Position numbers and translations under genes: made by a program | Assembly (NCBI RefSeq): GCF_030867095.1 | Contig: NC_081828.1 | Coordinates: forward strand, 48,089,434-48,153,433 | Direction of reading: 5' to 3' | DNA length: 64,000 nucleotides | Source of the DNA: Alligator mississippiensis | Taxonomy: Eukaryota > Chordata > Crocodylia > Alligatoridae | Notes under the pieces: model-generated | Told to the model about the DNA's origin: nothing | The model's input: the letters and a program-made list of their open reading frames with translations, nothing else | Database searches by the model: none | In this document: positions 11,001 to 23,104 of the stretch, in pieces | Layout of the letters: each line of letters begins with the position of its first letter | Numbering within the stretch: the stretch's first letter is position 1

Positions 11001-11733
11001 TATTTGAATGGTATTCCTTTGATGGTACAGTAAAAGTTAGCAAAGTTACCAGAGTCCTTTTGTGAGCTTCATGTGACTTCAACTGCATTGCTATTTAGAT
11101 ACCAAGATGACCGTATAACTCACGAAATTGCTTTTAAGACCTGTATATCTTCGGTCATTCATTACATTTTATTCCATACTGGAGATGTTAATTCTTGTAG
11201 TAATGTAAGATGACATGGCTAATTTTTAATTCCCAGCTTAAACATTTTGTGCACAAAAAAAAAAGAAAAAAGTTCTAGTTTTATTAGTAAGTCTCATGGT
11301 TGCTTTCACAAATTACAATGTTTAATTGTTAATGTTTTGGTGTTCCTTTCTTATTCGTTAGAACCAAATTTGGGGAGGAGGAGGAGAGGACTCGAGTGTG
11401 ATAGGAAATAATGCATACAGGAACGAAATCTGCTACTAGTTGTTATAAAAGGATACATGAAAATATATAAATGGATCAAACTGAATCTTACTGACCTCTT
11501 TTGAATATCAGTCTTCAAAGTTCAAATGCAGTTAAAATTACAGACTGCTCTATTTAAATGTATAGTTTCGTATCTCAAAAACAGCTATGCACTTACCCAG
11601 ACTCCATATAATCAGTGTTCATTAACTGTGGGAACAGCCTGTGCTAAAGTTTTTGCACTTCTTTAAGGCCTGTTACCTTATTTTTCACAATACTTCATAC
11701 CTCTTTTGATCTTGAAATTGATAGTTCCTAGTT
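8044..11733. other. Intron stretch with little recognisable content
   Basis: AT-rich sequence. Apart from a short CR1 tail near 9515-9580, no repeat, exon or RNA gene is recognised. A segment at about 10380-10540 with repeated 'ttatat...ataacc' phrases may be an old repeat. Confidence 0.5.
9515..9580 (+). mobile_element. CR1 LINE 3' tail fragment
   Basis: 'ggaggttagactagatgatc' followed by a decayed 'ggtcttttatggccttaaaa' fits the CR1 3' untranslated end. It is much older than the other copies in the window. Confidence 0.6.
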
Positions 11734-12130
11734 CAGTAGTTTTTAGTGGGGGTGCCATGGTGTGGGTGCTGTGGCCACGGCCAGATGCAGCTGTTCTATG
11801 TGCCTCATTTGGAGCCAGTTCAGGAAGTAGCTGTAGCAGATGCTCCTGCCTGCATTAGGTTTATTCTTTATAAACCTAATGCAGGAAGGAGTGCCAGCCC
11901 AACCCATGTAACTTCTTGTTGCAGCCCTTCCCAGTCCAGGTTTGCCTGTTCCTCCTGGAAACAGCGGTATGATGGAAAGTTGCACCTGGTAGTGGCAGCA
12001 GCAATGCAGCAGCCTGGGGAAACGCAGGAAAAACACATCTCCAGGATGCTGTGCTGCCACCACCAAATGTAACTGTTTTCTTTAACTCTGTTTCTGGAAG
12101 GAGCATGCAGGGTTGGTGTTCCACTTGGCT
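11734..12130. mobile_element. Probable hAT left end with internal palindrome
   Basis: Begins CAGTAGTTTTTAGTGGGGGT, similar to hAT ends of the CAGTGGTTNTCAACC type, then 'ggtgccatgg'. No matching right end or duplication was found, so the extent is approximate. A perfect 16-bp palindrome lies inside (11849-11885). Confidence 0.35.
11849..11885. repeat. Perfect 16-bp inverted repeat with 5-base loop
   Basis: Arms CCTGCATTAGGTTTAT (11849-11864) and its exact complement (11870-11885), loop TCTTT. Weaker pairing continues outward for several bases. It is not followed by a T-run that would suggest a Pol III terminator. Confidence 0.8.
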
Positions 12131-12239
12131 ATGTGTTATGTCAGGCTCAAAAATGTAACTAACTTGCTTCCCATTGAAACAGGGTAGTTGTCACAGAATC
12201 CACAGAGATTGCCCTCAGATTCTGTCATTGTTACTAAGT

Positions 12240-12390
12240 TAACCGTAGTAGTTATTTTCAATGTGCATAGCCAGCCCCAAAGGGACAAAAAGAACTATTA
12301 CCAGCTCTTTTTGGCCAGAAGTCAGTATTGGGGACTGGGAATTCAACCAGGGCCTTCTGTGTGGTATTACAGAAAGCTGCTAATAAGTCA
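12240..12390 (-). repeat. Possible third tRNA-SINE copy
   Basis: On the minus strand 'ggttgaattccc' resembles a B box and is followed by 'actgacttctggcc', similar to the tail of the SINE copies at 735 and 23105. Diverged; low confidence. Confidence 0.3.
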
Positions 12391-12844
12391 ATTCAATCAA
12401 AATACTTAAAAAGGATTAGTGCTTAATATGATAGTAGAGTAGTAGGAAAAGCATCTAAGTTGATCTGATTTAGCTTAGAGAGTCTCATTGCAAAATTATT
12501 GCAGTTGAAGTTGTATTGAGGTTGACTTAATGCAGTTTTTTGGGGGAGACAGAATAGTTTGAAGGTCTGTTTTATTTTAACTTTTAATGCAAGCAAATAG
12601 CCCCAAAGTATTAACTGTGAAGTTACTTTTCCAATGAAAGACCTTAATATAGGCTGTGGTTCACTGCAAAATTGCAGTCTGCACATTGTTATGTTTTTAA
12701 AACATACTTCATTCTAATTCAGTATTTTGGCATTTGCTAGTACATAAAAGCAAGCTTATAATTGTGGCAGGCAAATACATGTTTAAATCTCTTTAGAAAT
12801 CATCATAGGGGAGATGATAAAAGGAACTGAACAGTGTAAAATAA

Positions 12845-13190
12845 TAGGGGTTGACTATATATATCTGCTGGCTATTGAATTGGCACTGATAAAGGAGAAA
12901 TGATGTTATTGGCTTTTTTGGGTCATTGTAGCCAGTCAATTACGGCTCTGTGCCCAGAGTACCTTGGTGAGCATAGTCCGATCCTCATGATCCGCTATCA
13001 GCTTGAGCCTGCAGCAGAATACAGGTCCTAATAAGCAGTATGTGGGTGGGGGGGAAGGGGGGGTGTTATTTATGTCAATAGTTTAAAAGTGCCTTGCACT
13101 ATTACTAAATATTGGTTATCTGGTCGGCATCAGCCTATATGATTGGTTAATCATTGGTATCACCCAATAAAATCTTTAGCGGTGCACCTC
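12845..13190. mobile_element. hAT-type element related to 3768-4780
   Basis: The left end TAGGGGTTGACTATA and the right end '...ttagcggtgcacctc' are flanked by TAAAATAA (12837-12844) and TAAAATAT (13191-13198), seven of eight matching. Subterminal 'gattggttaatcattggtat' resembles the ends of the larger foldback element at 3768. Confidence 0.55.
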
Positions 13191-13423
13191 TAAAATATAA
13201 GGGCAGAAAATATGAAGGAAAGAAAATAGAAATGGAGTGGCTTGTTTTTTTTTAAAACCTAGTTCTAGTTGGTTGTAGTTGGCTACAGTTGTTGGTAAGT
13301 TGGAGACAACCTAAAAATAGATCTTGGCACATTAAGGAAGTGGCCTAACATTATCCCTATTTTACAGTAAGTATGGTTCTGCAAATTGCATCTTCTGTGC
13401 TCTAGTGTCACATTGTAAATCAG

Positions 13424-14049
13424 TAGGGCTGTGCAAAGCTTTGGTCCCCGATTCAATGTGGCCCGATTTGGTGGCTGAATCTCCGAATCTGAGTTGAATC
13501 GGGAGACCCTTTAATCTTTCTGAATTGATTCGGACATAGACACAGCTTTAAATGTTTTTTTTTCTACATACCTCGAGGTATCAGGTGGCTTATGAATGCT
13601 GCGATGCTGGGGCACATGGAGTGTTCCACAAGATTGTGGGAGGCTCCCCAGTGCACTTGGCAGCAGACCCAGAAGTGGACCTGAAGCACTTCCAGGTCTG
13701 CTGGAGAGCATGCTAGGCTCCCCCCCCGGGGTGCTGAGCCGGGGTGCGGAGGTACTGTACAGTCCATTTCCAGGTTTGCTGCCAAGCACGCTGCCCCCCC
13801 CCAATGCTTCTATGGGGTGCTCCATCTGCCCCACCATTACAGCGTTCAGGAGCCACCCCTGGTACCTCGAGGCATGTAGAAAAAACATTTAAAGCTGTGT
13901 CTATGGCTGATTTTTAAATCAGCATTAAATCTTCAGATTCGGATTTGGCCGAATTGAATCGGGGACAGTGATCTGAATCAACTAATCGAATCACTGTCCC
14001 CGATTCAGGCTGAATCCAAATGAAATATGGCCTGTTCCGCACACCCCTA
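13424..14049. mobile_element. Foldback hAT-type element (family B) with perfect duplication
   Basis: Ends TAGGGCTGTGC and GCACACCCCTA lie between perfect copies of TAAATCAG (13416-13423 and 14050-14057). Inside, 'acacagctttaaatg' and 'ctacatacctcgaggta' recur inverted near 13860-13900, so it folds back on itself. Two further copies are at 44856 and 61960. Neither strand has a transposase. Confidence 0.85.
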
Positions 14050-14360
14050 TAAATCAGTGCCTTTGACGAGTGGGTTGGAGCTGCATGCATTTGATGATAA
14101 GGCTGCAACTTTGCTAACTTGGTTATTCAAAAAAAAGTGACTTATTAATCCGAGAACAATTTTTCTTGATAATTGCTACTAGATTCGACAGGAAATAGTT
14201 TTGTATAGAAGACTTTTTATATTCTGCAGTTGTGATCCTTGAATTCTACCTGAAACTTGTAGTTATATTCATTAAACACCTCTATATTCAGTCCTTTCTA
14301 CCAGGGTAATATAATTGATATAATATCCTTTTATATTATAAATAACTTACTTTACTCTTG

Positions 14361-14475
14361 GCAGACAAGGTTCCTTGGGTGAATTTGATATCTTTTATTA
14401 GACCAACCCAAATGGTTGGAGAATAGTTATTAAGCAAGCTTTCGGGTTCAAAAACCCTTCGTCAGGCTAAGGACG
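14361..14475 (+). repeat. Dispersed repeat, relative of 6281-6475
   Basis: Contains 'gatatcttttattagaccaa' and 'agctttcgggttcaaaaacc', the latter a small hairpin around 'aaccc'. Same family and orientation as the left half of 6281-6475. Confidence 0.45.
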
Positions 14476-14924
14476 CTGCAGCAGTTGCTGCGTGCTCTTT
14501 CTGGATGGAATTTTCCCCAAGCTCTGTAGCACATTTCTGAATTTCCGGTATGTCAGCATTATGTGGAAACTTTCAAGATGCAAACTTGAGTTGTTGGGGA
14601 CTGGGGATCACTCTCTTGACACCTGAGAGTCTTCTGGGACTTCTGATTTCCAGGAGAAAGGCATTTGCTCTTTCTCTTTCTTCTTGGATGGGTTTTGAGG
14701 TTTACCCTAGACACCATTAGGTTTGGAGCTCAGTGTATTTTTGTCATTTTCTCAGAGAGTTTTTACCATGTCTGAAGTCCTCCATCAGGAACACCCTGCT
14801 TTCCTGGCTCTTGATAGGTGGTAGAAGGTGATGTATTTGTGACACATTACCCTAGTCCATTAAGAGTCTTTATTGGACTGTTAATTAAACGTACAATCAA
14901 ACAAGGAATAATTGAAATGTATGG

Positions 14925-15240
14925 AGCCATTGCTGGCTCCCCATCCTGACTTACCTCATACTGGGCAGGTACCTGATATCGGGCCATCTCCCTTCCCCCC
15001 CCCCCCCCCCCCCCCCAAAATCCTGATTTACCTGATATTGGGCAGCCATTTTGAATCACTGTAACCTCCCCCTAATGCCCCTGAATGTCTGTACTTAACC
15101 TATGTACTTTAAGTTATATGTGGTTTGTTCCTTTTTATGCTGTCATATTCTCCTTCTCCTTTGCATACAAAGAATGATGATATACTAGCTGTTGACCTGG
15201 AATTAATGTATTACCTTTGTGTATATTAAAAATGCAAAGA
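14925..15240. repeat. Unnamed dispersed repeat, uninterrupted copy
   Basis: Shares 'cctgatattgggcagcc' and then, from 15083, 'tgaatgtctgtacttaacct' through 'gctgttgacctggaatt' with a second copy that is split between 16976 and 21319. It includes a run of 22 C (14995-15016). The family is unknown. Confidence 0.6.
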
Positions 15241-16490
15241 AAATTCATATTAAAAAAAGCCAAAGAAGTGCGCAAGTATGTTCTGTATAAATAAAATACT
15301 TAACATTTCAGAAGCAGTTTTTGAACAGGTCTTTAATTTTAATGGAGAGTACTAGGAAACTTTATTTAAAAAAAATACTAGTAGTGAAATCTTTGTTCCA
15401 TTAGACGGGTGAAATCTATTGTTGGAGTCGTAGCTTTTATTCAAAGGATCTCAAGTATTGCTGGCTTTTATTAATAAGTCAAAACTAGAGTTATTTGTCC
15501 CTTGTTAACTGTACAACTTCAGGAATTAAAAAGTAAGTTTTTCCAATTTCCACATTTCTGCCTGCTTCTAGCAGTGTTGAGTGAGCCTTAAATTTCTAGA
15601 GCTTCATGAAATTGAACTGAGCTGAATGGTGAAATTTAATTCAAGTATAGTAGGATTTGTGTTAATGTGTGTCAATTCTCTGTGCTTTAGGGGGACATAA
15701 AGCCTAACTTTTTGCAGGAAGAAACCAATCTTAAGTATGCATACAGGTGGATAATTTAGTATTTAATAAGCTAAAATTCTTATTTTTCTTTGGTGGTGGG
15801 GAGGAAAACTGTCAAAGGAAAAGAAAACTTTATTTAAGGAATAGCTTTCAATGGGAGTTATATGCCTAGGTGTGTTTGTAAAACTTTCCTACTGTTTAGA
15901 TAACACCTACATTTATAGTAGATGACTTGTCACTTGAGTTGGTTTGCTTCTTATTTGGTAAATTTAAAAATATTTAAAAAGAGTACCATAGTTGATTTAA
16001 AGTTACATTTTAATATATTACTTGCTGAATAAATACTACTTTTACAAAAGCATATTCAAATTTTTACTTTCACAGAGTAGATTTAATATACAATACAGTC
16101 TATTTTTGCTTAGTGTATGTAAAACATAATAACAGTGGCTCTAGAAAAAGTTATAATTTCCCTGAAGCTATTCAAATGAGATATTTCAGCTTTATTTCAA
16201 GGGGATTAAGAGTAAATTTAGATATCTGCAGTAGTGGCCTAGTAATTGAGAAGGCAAGTTTTAATTTTATTCTTACAATGTAGCTAAAGATGATAGTGTA
16301 GTTTTACTCTAAATGTGACTACAAAATCGTTGTTAACATATTTAATATGGAAATTTTAAGATTTATGATTAAAAACTGTGGTATTGTTTTCTGACTCTCA
16401 GCCATACAAATCCAAATCTGTAGCTGTACAGAAGTTCCATGCACACAGACCGGTCTAGAAATTGTAGAACCCAGTTTAAGATAAACCTGG
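15241..16490. other. AT-rich intron sequence, nothing recognised
   Basis: No repeat, exon or RNA gene stands out on either strand. Confidence 0.5.
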
Positions 16491-16859
16491 ATCTAAAGTA
16501 GTATCAGACTTATTTGATTTATGTCAAACTGGTGCATGGAACTTTTGTCCAATTCCCCTGCACTGCTCTGGGGGCTATGAAAACCCAGCCCTGGGGCTCT
16601 TTTCACACCCTCCCTTCCCCTGCACTGGTTTATTTTTTGCATCCCTCCCCCTTTCCCCCCAGCCCTCTCAACCCCCATCCCACAAATTGGTTGGTAGCCA
16701 CTTTTATCAGCATTCACCACTGCTGGAGCTAAGCAAGTAAGTCCCGGTGTGGGGAGGGGCAGGAGGGATGGGGTTGTAGGTTTTGTGGTGGGGGAAACGA
16801 CGCCCCCCCATGGGTCATGCCCCCTGCAGGTTGTGCCTTCTTCCCCCCACCCATGGGTT

Positions 16860-16976
16860 GCACTTGCCCTCCATCCCCTGGTGGGTTCCTGATTTTCCCT
16901 CCAGCCTTCTTGACCCCCAACTAGCCCCCCCCCCCCCCAACTTACCTGATATCAGGCAGCCTTTTTGAATCAATGT
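16860..16976. repeat. Left part of a split unnamed repeat
   Basis: 'cttacctgatatcaggcagc' and 'tttttgaatcaatg' match 15025-15060 of the uninterrupted copy. The text then breaks at the 3' end of the CR1 element. The missing continuation resumes at about 21319. Confidence 0.65.
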
Positions 16977-19900
16977 TTCATAGCTAAATACTTGGTAGGG
17001 TTGGAAGGGACCTGAGCGGATCATCAAGTCCAACCCCCTGCCATGGCAGGAAAGAGTACTGGGGTCAAACAACCCCGGCACGGTGTTCATCCAGCCTCCT
17101 TTTAAAGACCCCCAGGGTAGGAGCCAGCAGCACTTCTCTTGGAAGTTGGTTCCAGATCCTAGCCACCCTGACAGTAAAGTAGCACCTCATGATGTCTAGC
17201 CTGAATCTACCCTCTGCCAGCTTGTGACCATTGTTTCTTGTCACTCCTGGTAGTGCTTGGGGGAGCAGGGACTCTCCCAATGCCTGCTGGTTTCCCCGAC
17301 TAGTTTGTAAATGGCCACTAGATCCCCCCTCAGCCTTCTTTTGTGGAGGCTGAACAGGTTCCAGGTCCCTTAGCCTCTTCTCGTAGGACCTGCCCTGCTG
17401 GCCCCTGATCATGTGGGTGGCCCTTCTCTGGACTCGCTCCAAGTTGTCAACATCCCTCCTCAAGTGCAGCACCCAGAACTGGACACAGTACTTCAACTGC
17501 GGCCTGACCAGTGTCGCATAGAGGGGGAGGATTACCTCCTTGGACCTGCTTGAGATGCATCTGTGGATGCACGACAAGGTACAGTTGACCACATGCCCTC
17601 ACTGTCAGCCCATGTTCATTTTTGGCATCAATAATGACTCCAAGATTCTTTTTTGCCTCTGCACTGACGAGAAAGGAGTTCCCTAGCCTGTAGGTCTACT
17701 GCTGGTTCTTCCTCCCCAGGTGCAGTAGCTTGCACTTGTCAGTGTTAAAACCCATCCTGTTCTCATCCACCCACCCCTATAGCCTGTCCAGGTCTGATTG
17801 CAGCCTATTCCTCCCTTCCAGCGTGCCCTCTTCTCCCCACATCTTAGTGTCATCTGTGAATTTGAACAGGTTGCTTTTTACCCCCTTGTCCAAGTTGCTG
17901 AGGAAGATGTTGAATAGTGTGGGCCCAAGGACCGAGCCCTGGGGAACCCCACTGCCCACATCCCTCCAGGTGGAATAAGACCTGTCCACCACCACTCTCT
18001 GGGTGCAGCCCTCCAGCCAATTAGTGACCCATCTGACTGCGTAGGTATCAACACCGCAGTCACCTAGTTTTTTTTAATGAGAATGGGGTGAGAGACCATG
18101 TCGAAGACCTTCCTAAAGTCTAGAAAGACTGTGTCCACTGTGACACCTGCGTCCAAGGATTTTATGACCTGGTCATAGAAGGCCACCAGGTTGGTCTGAC
18201 AGGACCTGCCTCTAATGAACCCATGTTGGTTGCCCCTAAACATAATCTCCCCTGCTGGCCCCTTGTGTACATGCGCCAAGATAATTCTCTCAAAAAGCTT
18301 ACTGAGGCCCGAGGTAAGACTAATAGGCCTATAGTTTCCTGGGTCTTCCTTCCTCCCTTTTTTGAAAATGGGAACCACATTTGGCCCTTTTCCAGTCCTC
18401 TGGCACATCGTCAGAGCATCATGAGTGCTCGTAAAGCCATGCCAGGGGTCCCGCAATGACCTCTGCTAATTCCCTCAGCGCTCGGGTGGAGATCATCAGG
18501 ACCTGCTGATTTAAATACGTCCAGCCCCTCCAGAAGTTCCCTGACTAGATCCTCTCTGATCCTAGGCCTGGGTGCGCCTCCCCTGGGGCCTACGGGGGTC
18601 CCAGTGCAGGGGAATGACGTAGTTCCCTGCTCAGAAAAATGGAGGCAAAGAAATTGTTAAATAGGTTAGGTTAGGTTTGCTGTCTAGTGCGACGACCAGA
18701 TTTCCTAGCGTGACCTCTAGAGGCCCCACGTTACCCGGTATCTTCTTTTTACCCCCTATGTATTTAAAAAAGGACTTCTTGTCTTTGATCCGGGCAGCTA
18801 GTCGCAGTTCCATCTCCACCTTGGCCTTCCTGACTGCCCCCCTACAGTCCCAAGCAACAGAGGTATAGTCCTCCCTGGTGATGGCCTCTCCCTTCCAATG
18901 GGTGTACACCTTTTTAGCTAGGAGATGTTCTCAGATGCTTTTGGTGAGCCAAGGGGGCTTTTGCGCCCTCTTGCCCCCTTTGATTCGTGTTGAGATTACC
19001 TCCCTTTGGGCTTGGAGGATCATCTTAAGGAACGACCACTCTTCCTGGACTCCCAACTCCCCTCCCCTTCGGGACCTCAGTGCCTCCCCGACTATTCTCC
19101 TTACCTCACTGAAGTCCGCCCTCCTGAAGTCCAGGGCTGCTGCCTTGCTGCAGGCCTTTGCCATCTTGCGCTGGATGGTGAATTCCAGTAGGCAATGATC
19201 GCTGTCGCCCAGGTGGTCGAGCACCCGCAGACCCCTTACCAGGTCATTGCCCATGGCCAGGACCAGATCCAACAAGGCGTCTCCCCTGGTGGGGCTGTGC
19301 ACCTCCTGGGTTAGATGGAGGTCCTGTATCTCGGCTAGGAACCTACGTGAGTGGTCAGACCTGGCTGACTGCTCTTCCCAGCAGATGTCTGGAAAGTTTA
19401 GGTCGATGACCACGTCCTTTGACCTAACTGCCTCTGTGAGCTGACTTAAGAATTCCCGGTCTAGCTCTTCCCCTTGGTTGGATGGTCTGTAGTAGACCCC
19501 CACCGTTAAGTCCTTTTCCCCTCGACCTCCTTGTATTTTAACCTAGAGCACTTCATTGTGCCCCTCCTCTGACCCAGTGCTACTTGTTGAGGATGTGTAT
19601 TTCTCCTTGACATAGAGTGCCACACTCCCACCTTTCCTTCCTGTCCTGTCCCTCCTGTACAGCCTATAGCCCTTGATATTCACCGCCCAGTCATGCGTTG
19701 GGTTCCACCACATTTCAGTGAGTCCCACTATGTCTGGGTTGGTGTTAGCTAGCAGGAGGGTAAGTTCCTTCTGTTTGTTCCCCATACTATGAGCATTAGT
19801 GTAGAGGCATTTGAGGCCTCCTGAAGATGCATGCATTGCCCCCCTAATCCCAGTACTACCCAGGCCCCTGTTGCTTACCTGAGTGTTTGTTCTGCTCGTC

Positions 19901-21318
19901 GTCGGTCTAGGCTGGGCTGTTCTTGTGGGTGACGCTTGGTTTAGTGGTCCAAGGCTTCCTCCACCCTTGTCTTCCCCTTCCCCCGACTAGCCTAGTTTAA
20001 AGCCCGCTGGAGGAGATCAGCCAACCTGGAAGAGAACACGCGCTTACCTTTGGGGGAAAGGTGAAGCCCATCTCACCCAAGCATGTCTCGTCCTGATGTG
20101 TGGGTCATTGTCTAAGAAGCCGAAGCCCGCCTCAAGACACCATTTCCAAAGCCGTAAGTTGACCTCTCTGATGCAGGTCTCATGTCGTCTTCCATGTCTG
20201 CTCACTGGTAGGACAGAAGAGAATACCACCTGTGCCCCTATCTCCTTCAGCATGCCCCCCAGAGCGTGGTAGTCCATCATCCGGTGATCAGGGCTTCTCC
20301 TGGCTGCATCATTAGTGCCCACATGGATTAGGACCATGGGGTAGTAATCAGTGAGCCAGATAATGTCCGGGATCATCCCTGTCACATCCTGAATCTTTGC
20401 TCCGGGCAGACAGTAGACCTCGCGTGTCGAGGGGTCCTGGTGACAGATGGGACCCTCCGTACCTCTCAGGATGGAGTTGCCTATAATGAGCGCTCAACAT
20501 TTCTTCCTCTGTGTCTGCTTTGCTCCTTCAGCCTGTTCAGAGTGTGGAGTGGCCTCCTCTCTGCAAGTTTCCTCCTCTCCTTCCTTCCCCTGCAGTGTCG
20601 TCAGGGCCTCTTACCTGTTCTCCAGCTGGACTGGAGGAACTGGTACTGCTCTGCTGCAAGCAGTCCTGGCTCTGGAGGGGACCATCTGCCACTCTGGCCC
20701 TGCAGGGAGAGACAATACCCATCAATTTCATCCTCTGCCTCCCTGATTCCCCTCAGCCTGCTAACCTCCTCCTGGAGCTCTCTCACCTGCACCTCCAGGG
20801 CCCTAAAACGGGCGCCTGCAGGACAGGTGTGGGGTCCCCCATTCCCTGCCCCCTCCGGCCCTGCTGGGCATCCCCCAGAGGCCGGGGGCAGGGGGATGCC
20901 AGCTCCCCCATGGGCTCTGTCTGGGTGGAGGCCTCAGACAAGCCCTGGGTAGGTGGCGGCCCTGAACAGGGGCCCTAGCAGCACTCCGTGTTGACACCAT
21001 TTTATAAATTGCTATTTATTTATATTTTTGTGTGGTGCCTTCGTCCTACACTTGCTGGAGTCTCCCTCCTGGCCTTTCCTGCTTGCCTGCCTGTGCGAAT
21101 GCTGGTGCAAATGCCAGTGCGCTCTGTTCAGCATGACTCCCTGCCGAATCAGCAAAAAGGGACCCGGGGGTCTTCCCCACCAGCTCTGGCTCTGGTGCAC
21201 TGGTTCCCTCTGCCCCCACTTACCTTAGGGGGGATCAGCTGATGCTGCCTCCGATCCGGTAAGGGGGCACACGTGTATGCGGGGGCTCAGGTGTGCCCAG
21301 CTCCCCCCTCAGCTCCTG
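16977..21318 (-). mobile_element. Near-full-length CR1 LINE, decayed
   Basis: On the minus strand the element runs from a 5' leader (about 21318-21000) through ORF1 (about 21000-20040), ORF2 (about 19840-17065) and a short 3' end at about 17060-16977. ORF1 still shows a coiled-coil-like start and the esterase block HVGTNDAARR. ORF2 shows the endonuclease start (LKCLYTNAHSMGNK, GLTEMWWNP, NFPDICWEEQ), reverse transcriptase (GVPQGSVLGP, FTDDTKMWGE) and the C-terminal block ending RRLDEHRAGVV. Each ORF is broken into several frames, with frameshifts near 17.6, 18.06 and 19.5 kb. It sits inside another repeat and is older than the copy at 34.5-39 kb. Confidence 0.88.
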
Positions 21319-21475
21319 GCCCCCTGAGTGTCTGTACTTAGCCTATGTAGTTTAAGTTGTATGTGGTTTGTTTCCTTCTATGCTGTCATGTTCTTTGTAT
21401 GCGAAGGAGTCAGAGAATGATTTGCTAGCTGTTGACCTGGAATTGATGTACTTTTGTATATATTTAAAAAAAAAA
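21319..21475. repeat. Right part of a split unnamed repeat
   Basis: 'tgagtgtctgtacttagcc' through 'gctgttgacctggaattgat' aligns with 15083-15235. Together with 16860-16976 it rebuilds the copy that CR1 interrupted. Confidence 0.7.
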
Positions 21476-21544
21476 CTTGCACCTTTCTTGGGCCAGTTCT
21501 GGAGTAAGAAGTTTCTTTGTACCTAAAGACTTTGACTAAATCTC

Positions 21545-21605
21545 TGCAAATGAGGCAGTTGGTTCAATAAAATATATTGTCCACAAAAATCCTCGTCTCT
21601 GAGAT
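21545..21605 (+). repeat. 'GGTTCAATAAAATATATTG' repeat tail
   Basis: Matches the tail phrase of the dispersed repeat family seen at 6445 and 60850, followed by 'aatcctcgtctctgag'. Confidence 0.4.
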
Positions 21606-21689
21606 TTGTTCTATGTTTATGTGGGTCAAAAACATACCCATGATGCACCTCCAGCTTTTAGTAGTTATCTCTATTTTGTTCCTGTAGCG

Positions 21690-21880
21690 ATAGTGCTATA
21701 ATCCCTATTCATTGAGTAGCAAGCTGAAGTATGGAAGTAGGGCAAATGCTATTATCCCCATTTTAAAGGCTGTAAACTGAAGTATGGAAAGATTAGGTAA
21801 CTTACCCAAGGTCATGCACGAAGCCTGTGGCAGAGCAGGGAATTGAACCATGCTTTCCCAAATTCTGTGCAAGTCTCAGC
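21690..21880 (-). repeat. MIR/CORE-SINE copy
   Basis: The minus strand reads 'ggttcaattccctgctctgc', then 'gaccttgggtaagttacct', then 'aaaatggggataatagc', which is the order of the MIR consensus: B box, core and 3' part. It is ancient and shared across amniotes. Confidence 0.8.
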
Positions 21881-21913
21881 TGATTCTGTCAGTTCAGTGA
21901 TAGAATATATAAT

Positions 21914-23055
21914 TGTGGCAGGCCCCACTCACTGTGCTGCTGGCATCCAGCTGGCTGGTCTGCAGGCATCTCAGCTGGCATCACATGGTTGGAAGAGGGA
22001 CAGCAGATTGGCTTAGCCCCTCGAAGTTCCCAAGATAAGAGGAGGTCGCTGCTGGTGTCTGTGGGGGAGAGGAAAGGAGGCACCAGGCGCGCTTCTGAAA
22101 GCCTTCCCCATGCTGGAGACAGACCCGATGCGATGGCCGCAGAGCTGGTCGCTGGGCAGTACGTGCATTCAGAGTGCAGAGGGGAAAACCTTGTGGCTTC
22201 TGAGCACTTACTCACCTTTATTATTGAAGCTGGAGACATGTCCCAGGGCAGGGATCTCTGGAGAGCCAGAGGATACCACATATGTCCGGATGCCAGGGAG
22301 AGAGGACCCGGGTATCCACAAGGGAGTAGCTGTAGGGACCAAGGGGTACGGACATAACCACGCCCCCACCTGCACAAAACCTTGCCAGCAGGTACACCCA
22401 GGGCATCGATGGGACCCATCCAAGGGAAGAACCCACCTGAGAGCCTGTTGATTCAGGCTGCCTGAGTGGTTGTGGGCCCAAAATTCCTCAGCAGGCAAGC
22501 ATCTTGGGGGCGTAAGAAAACGGCCCTCAGGGCATTATAGCATGTGGCCAGGTGCCAACCAATCCAGGGGATCAGCCTCACGGGGCCAACCCACAATGTG
22601 GGATCACGCGGGAGTTGAACAAGTTGCGCCACATGGAGTGCAGAATGCTGACAAAAACCTCCCGACACAGTAAGCAATTTTGCCCTGCTCCCCTGTGCCA
22701 TCTACATGATTTCAGTTCAAGTCTAGTTAAGTTGTCAATTTGCTGATCAGGCAAGCCACAACTGTGTACCTGCTCAGAACTAAAGGCAGGTTGTCTGTGG
22801 GAACAGATGGTGCCTGTGATGCTGTCAAAACTGAGCCAGACTGCCTGAGTGGAAGGAGTGAGGTGTAGGGGAGGAGAGGAGCCTCACAGCAGAAGCACCA
22901 GCCAGATCACCTAGGGTCACAGAAAAACACTGGACAACACCTTCTGGTAGTAACTCGGGTAACATCAAGTCGTGGCAGACGAATTGACCCTGGTACAGCA
23001 CACCCAAACGAGCAGGGCATGCTAGAGGCAGTGCTGCAAGCCTGGGCCTGCTACA
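21914..23055. mobile_element. Solo-LTR-like fossil
   Basis: A 1142-bp block starts TGTGGCAGGCCC and ends GGGCCTGCTACA, i.e. TG...CA with a 12-bp inverted end differing at one position. It lies between perfect 5-bp copies of ATAAT (21909-21913 and 23056-23060). No coding text is seen. This is what a solo LTR of an endogenous retrovirus or related LTR element looks like; the family is not known, and a DNA element with short ends is the alternative. Confidence 0.6.
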
Positions 23056-23104
23056 ATAATATATGGTATAATAGTATTTTGCTTAGCTGCCCTGACTATC
23101 CATT

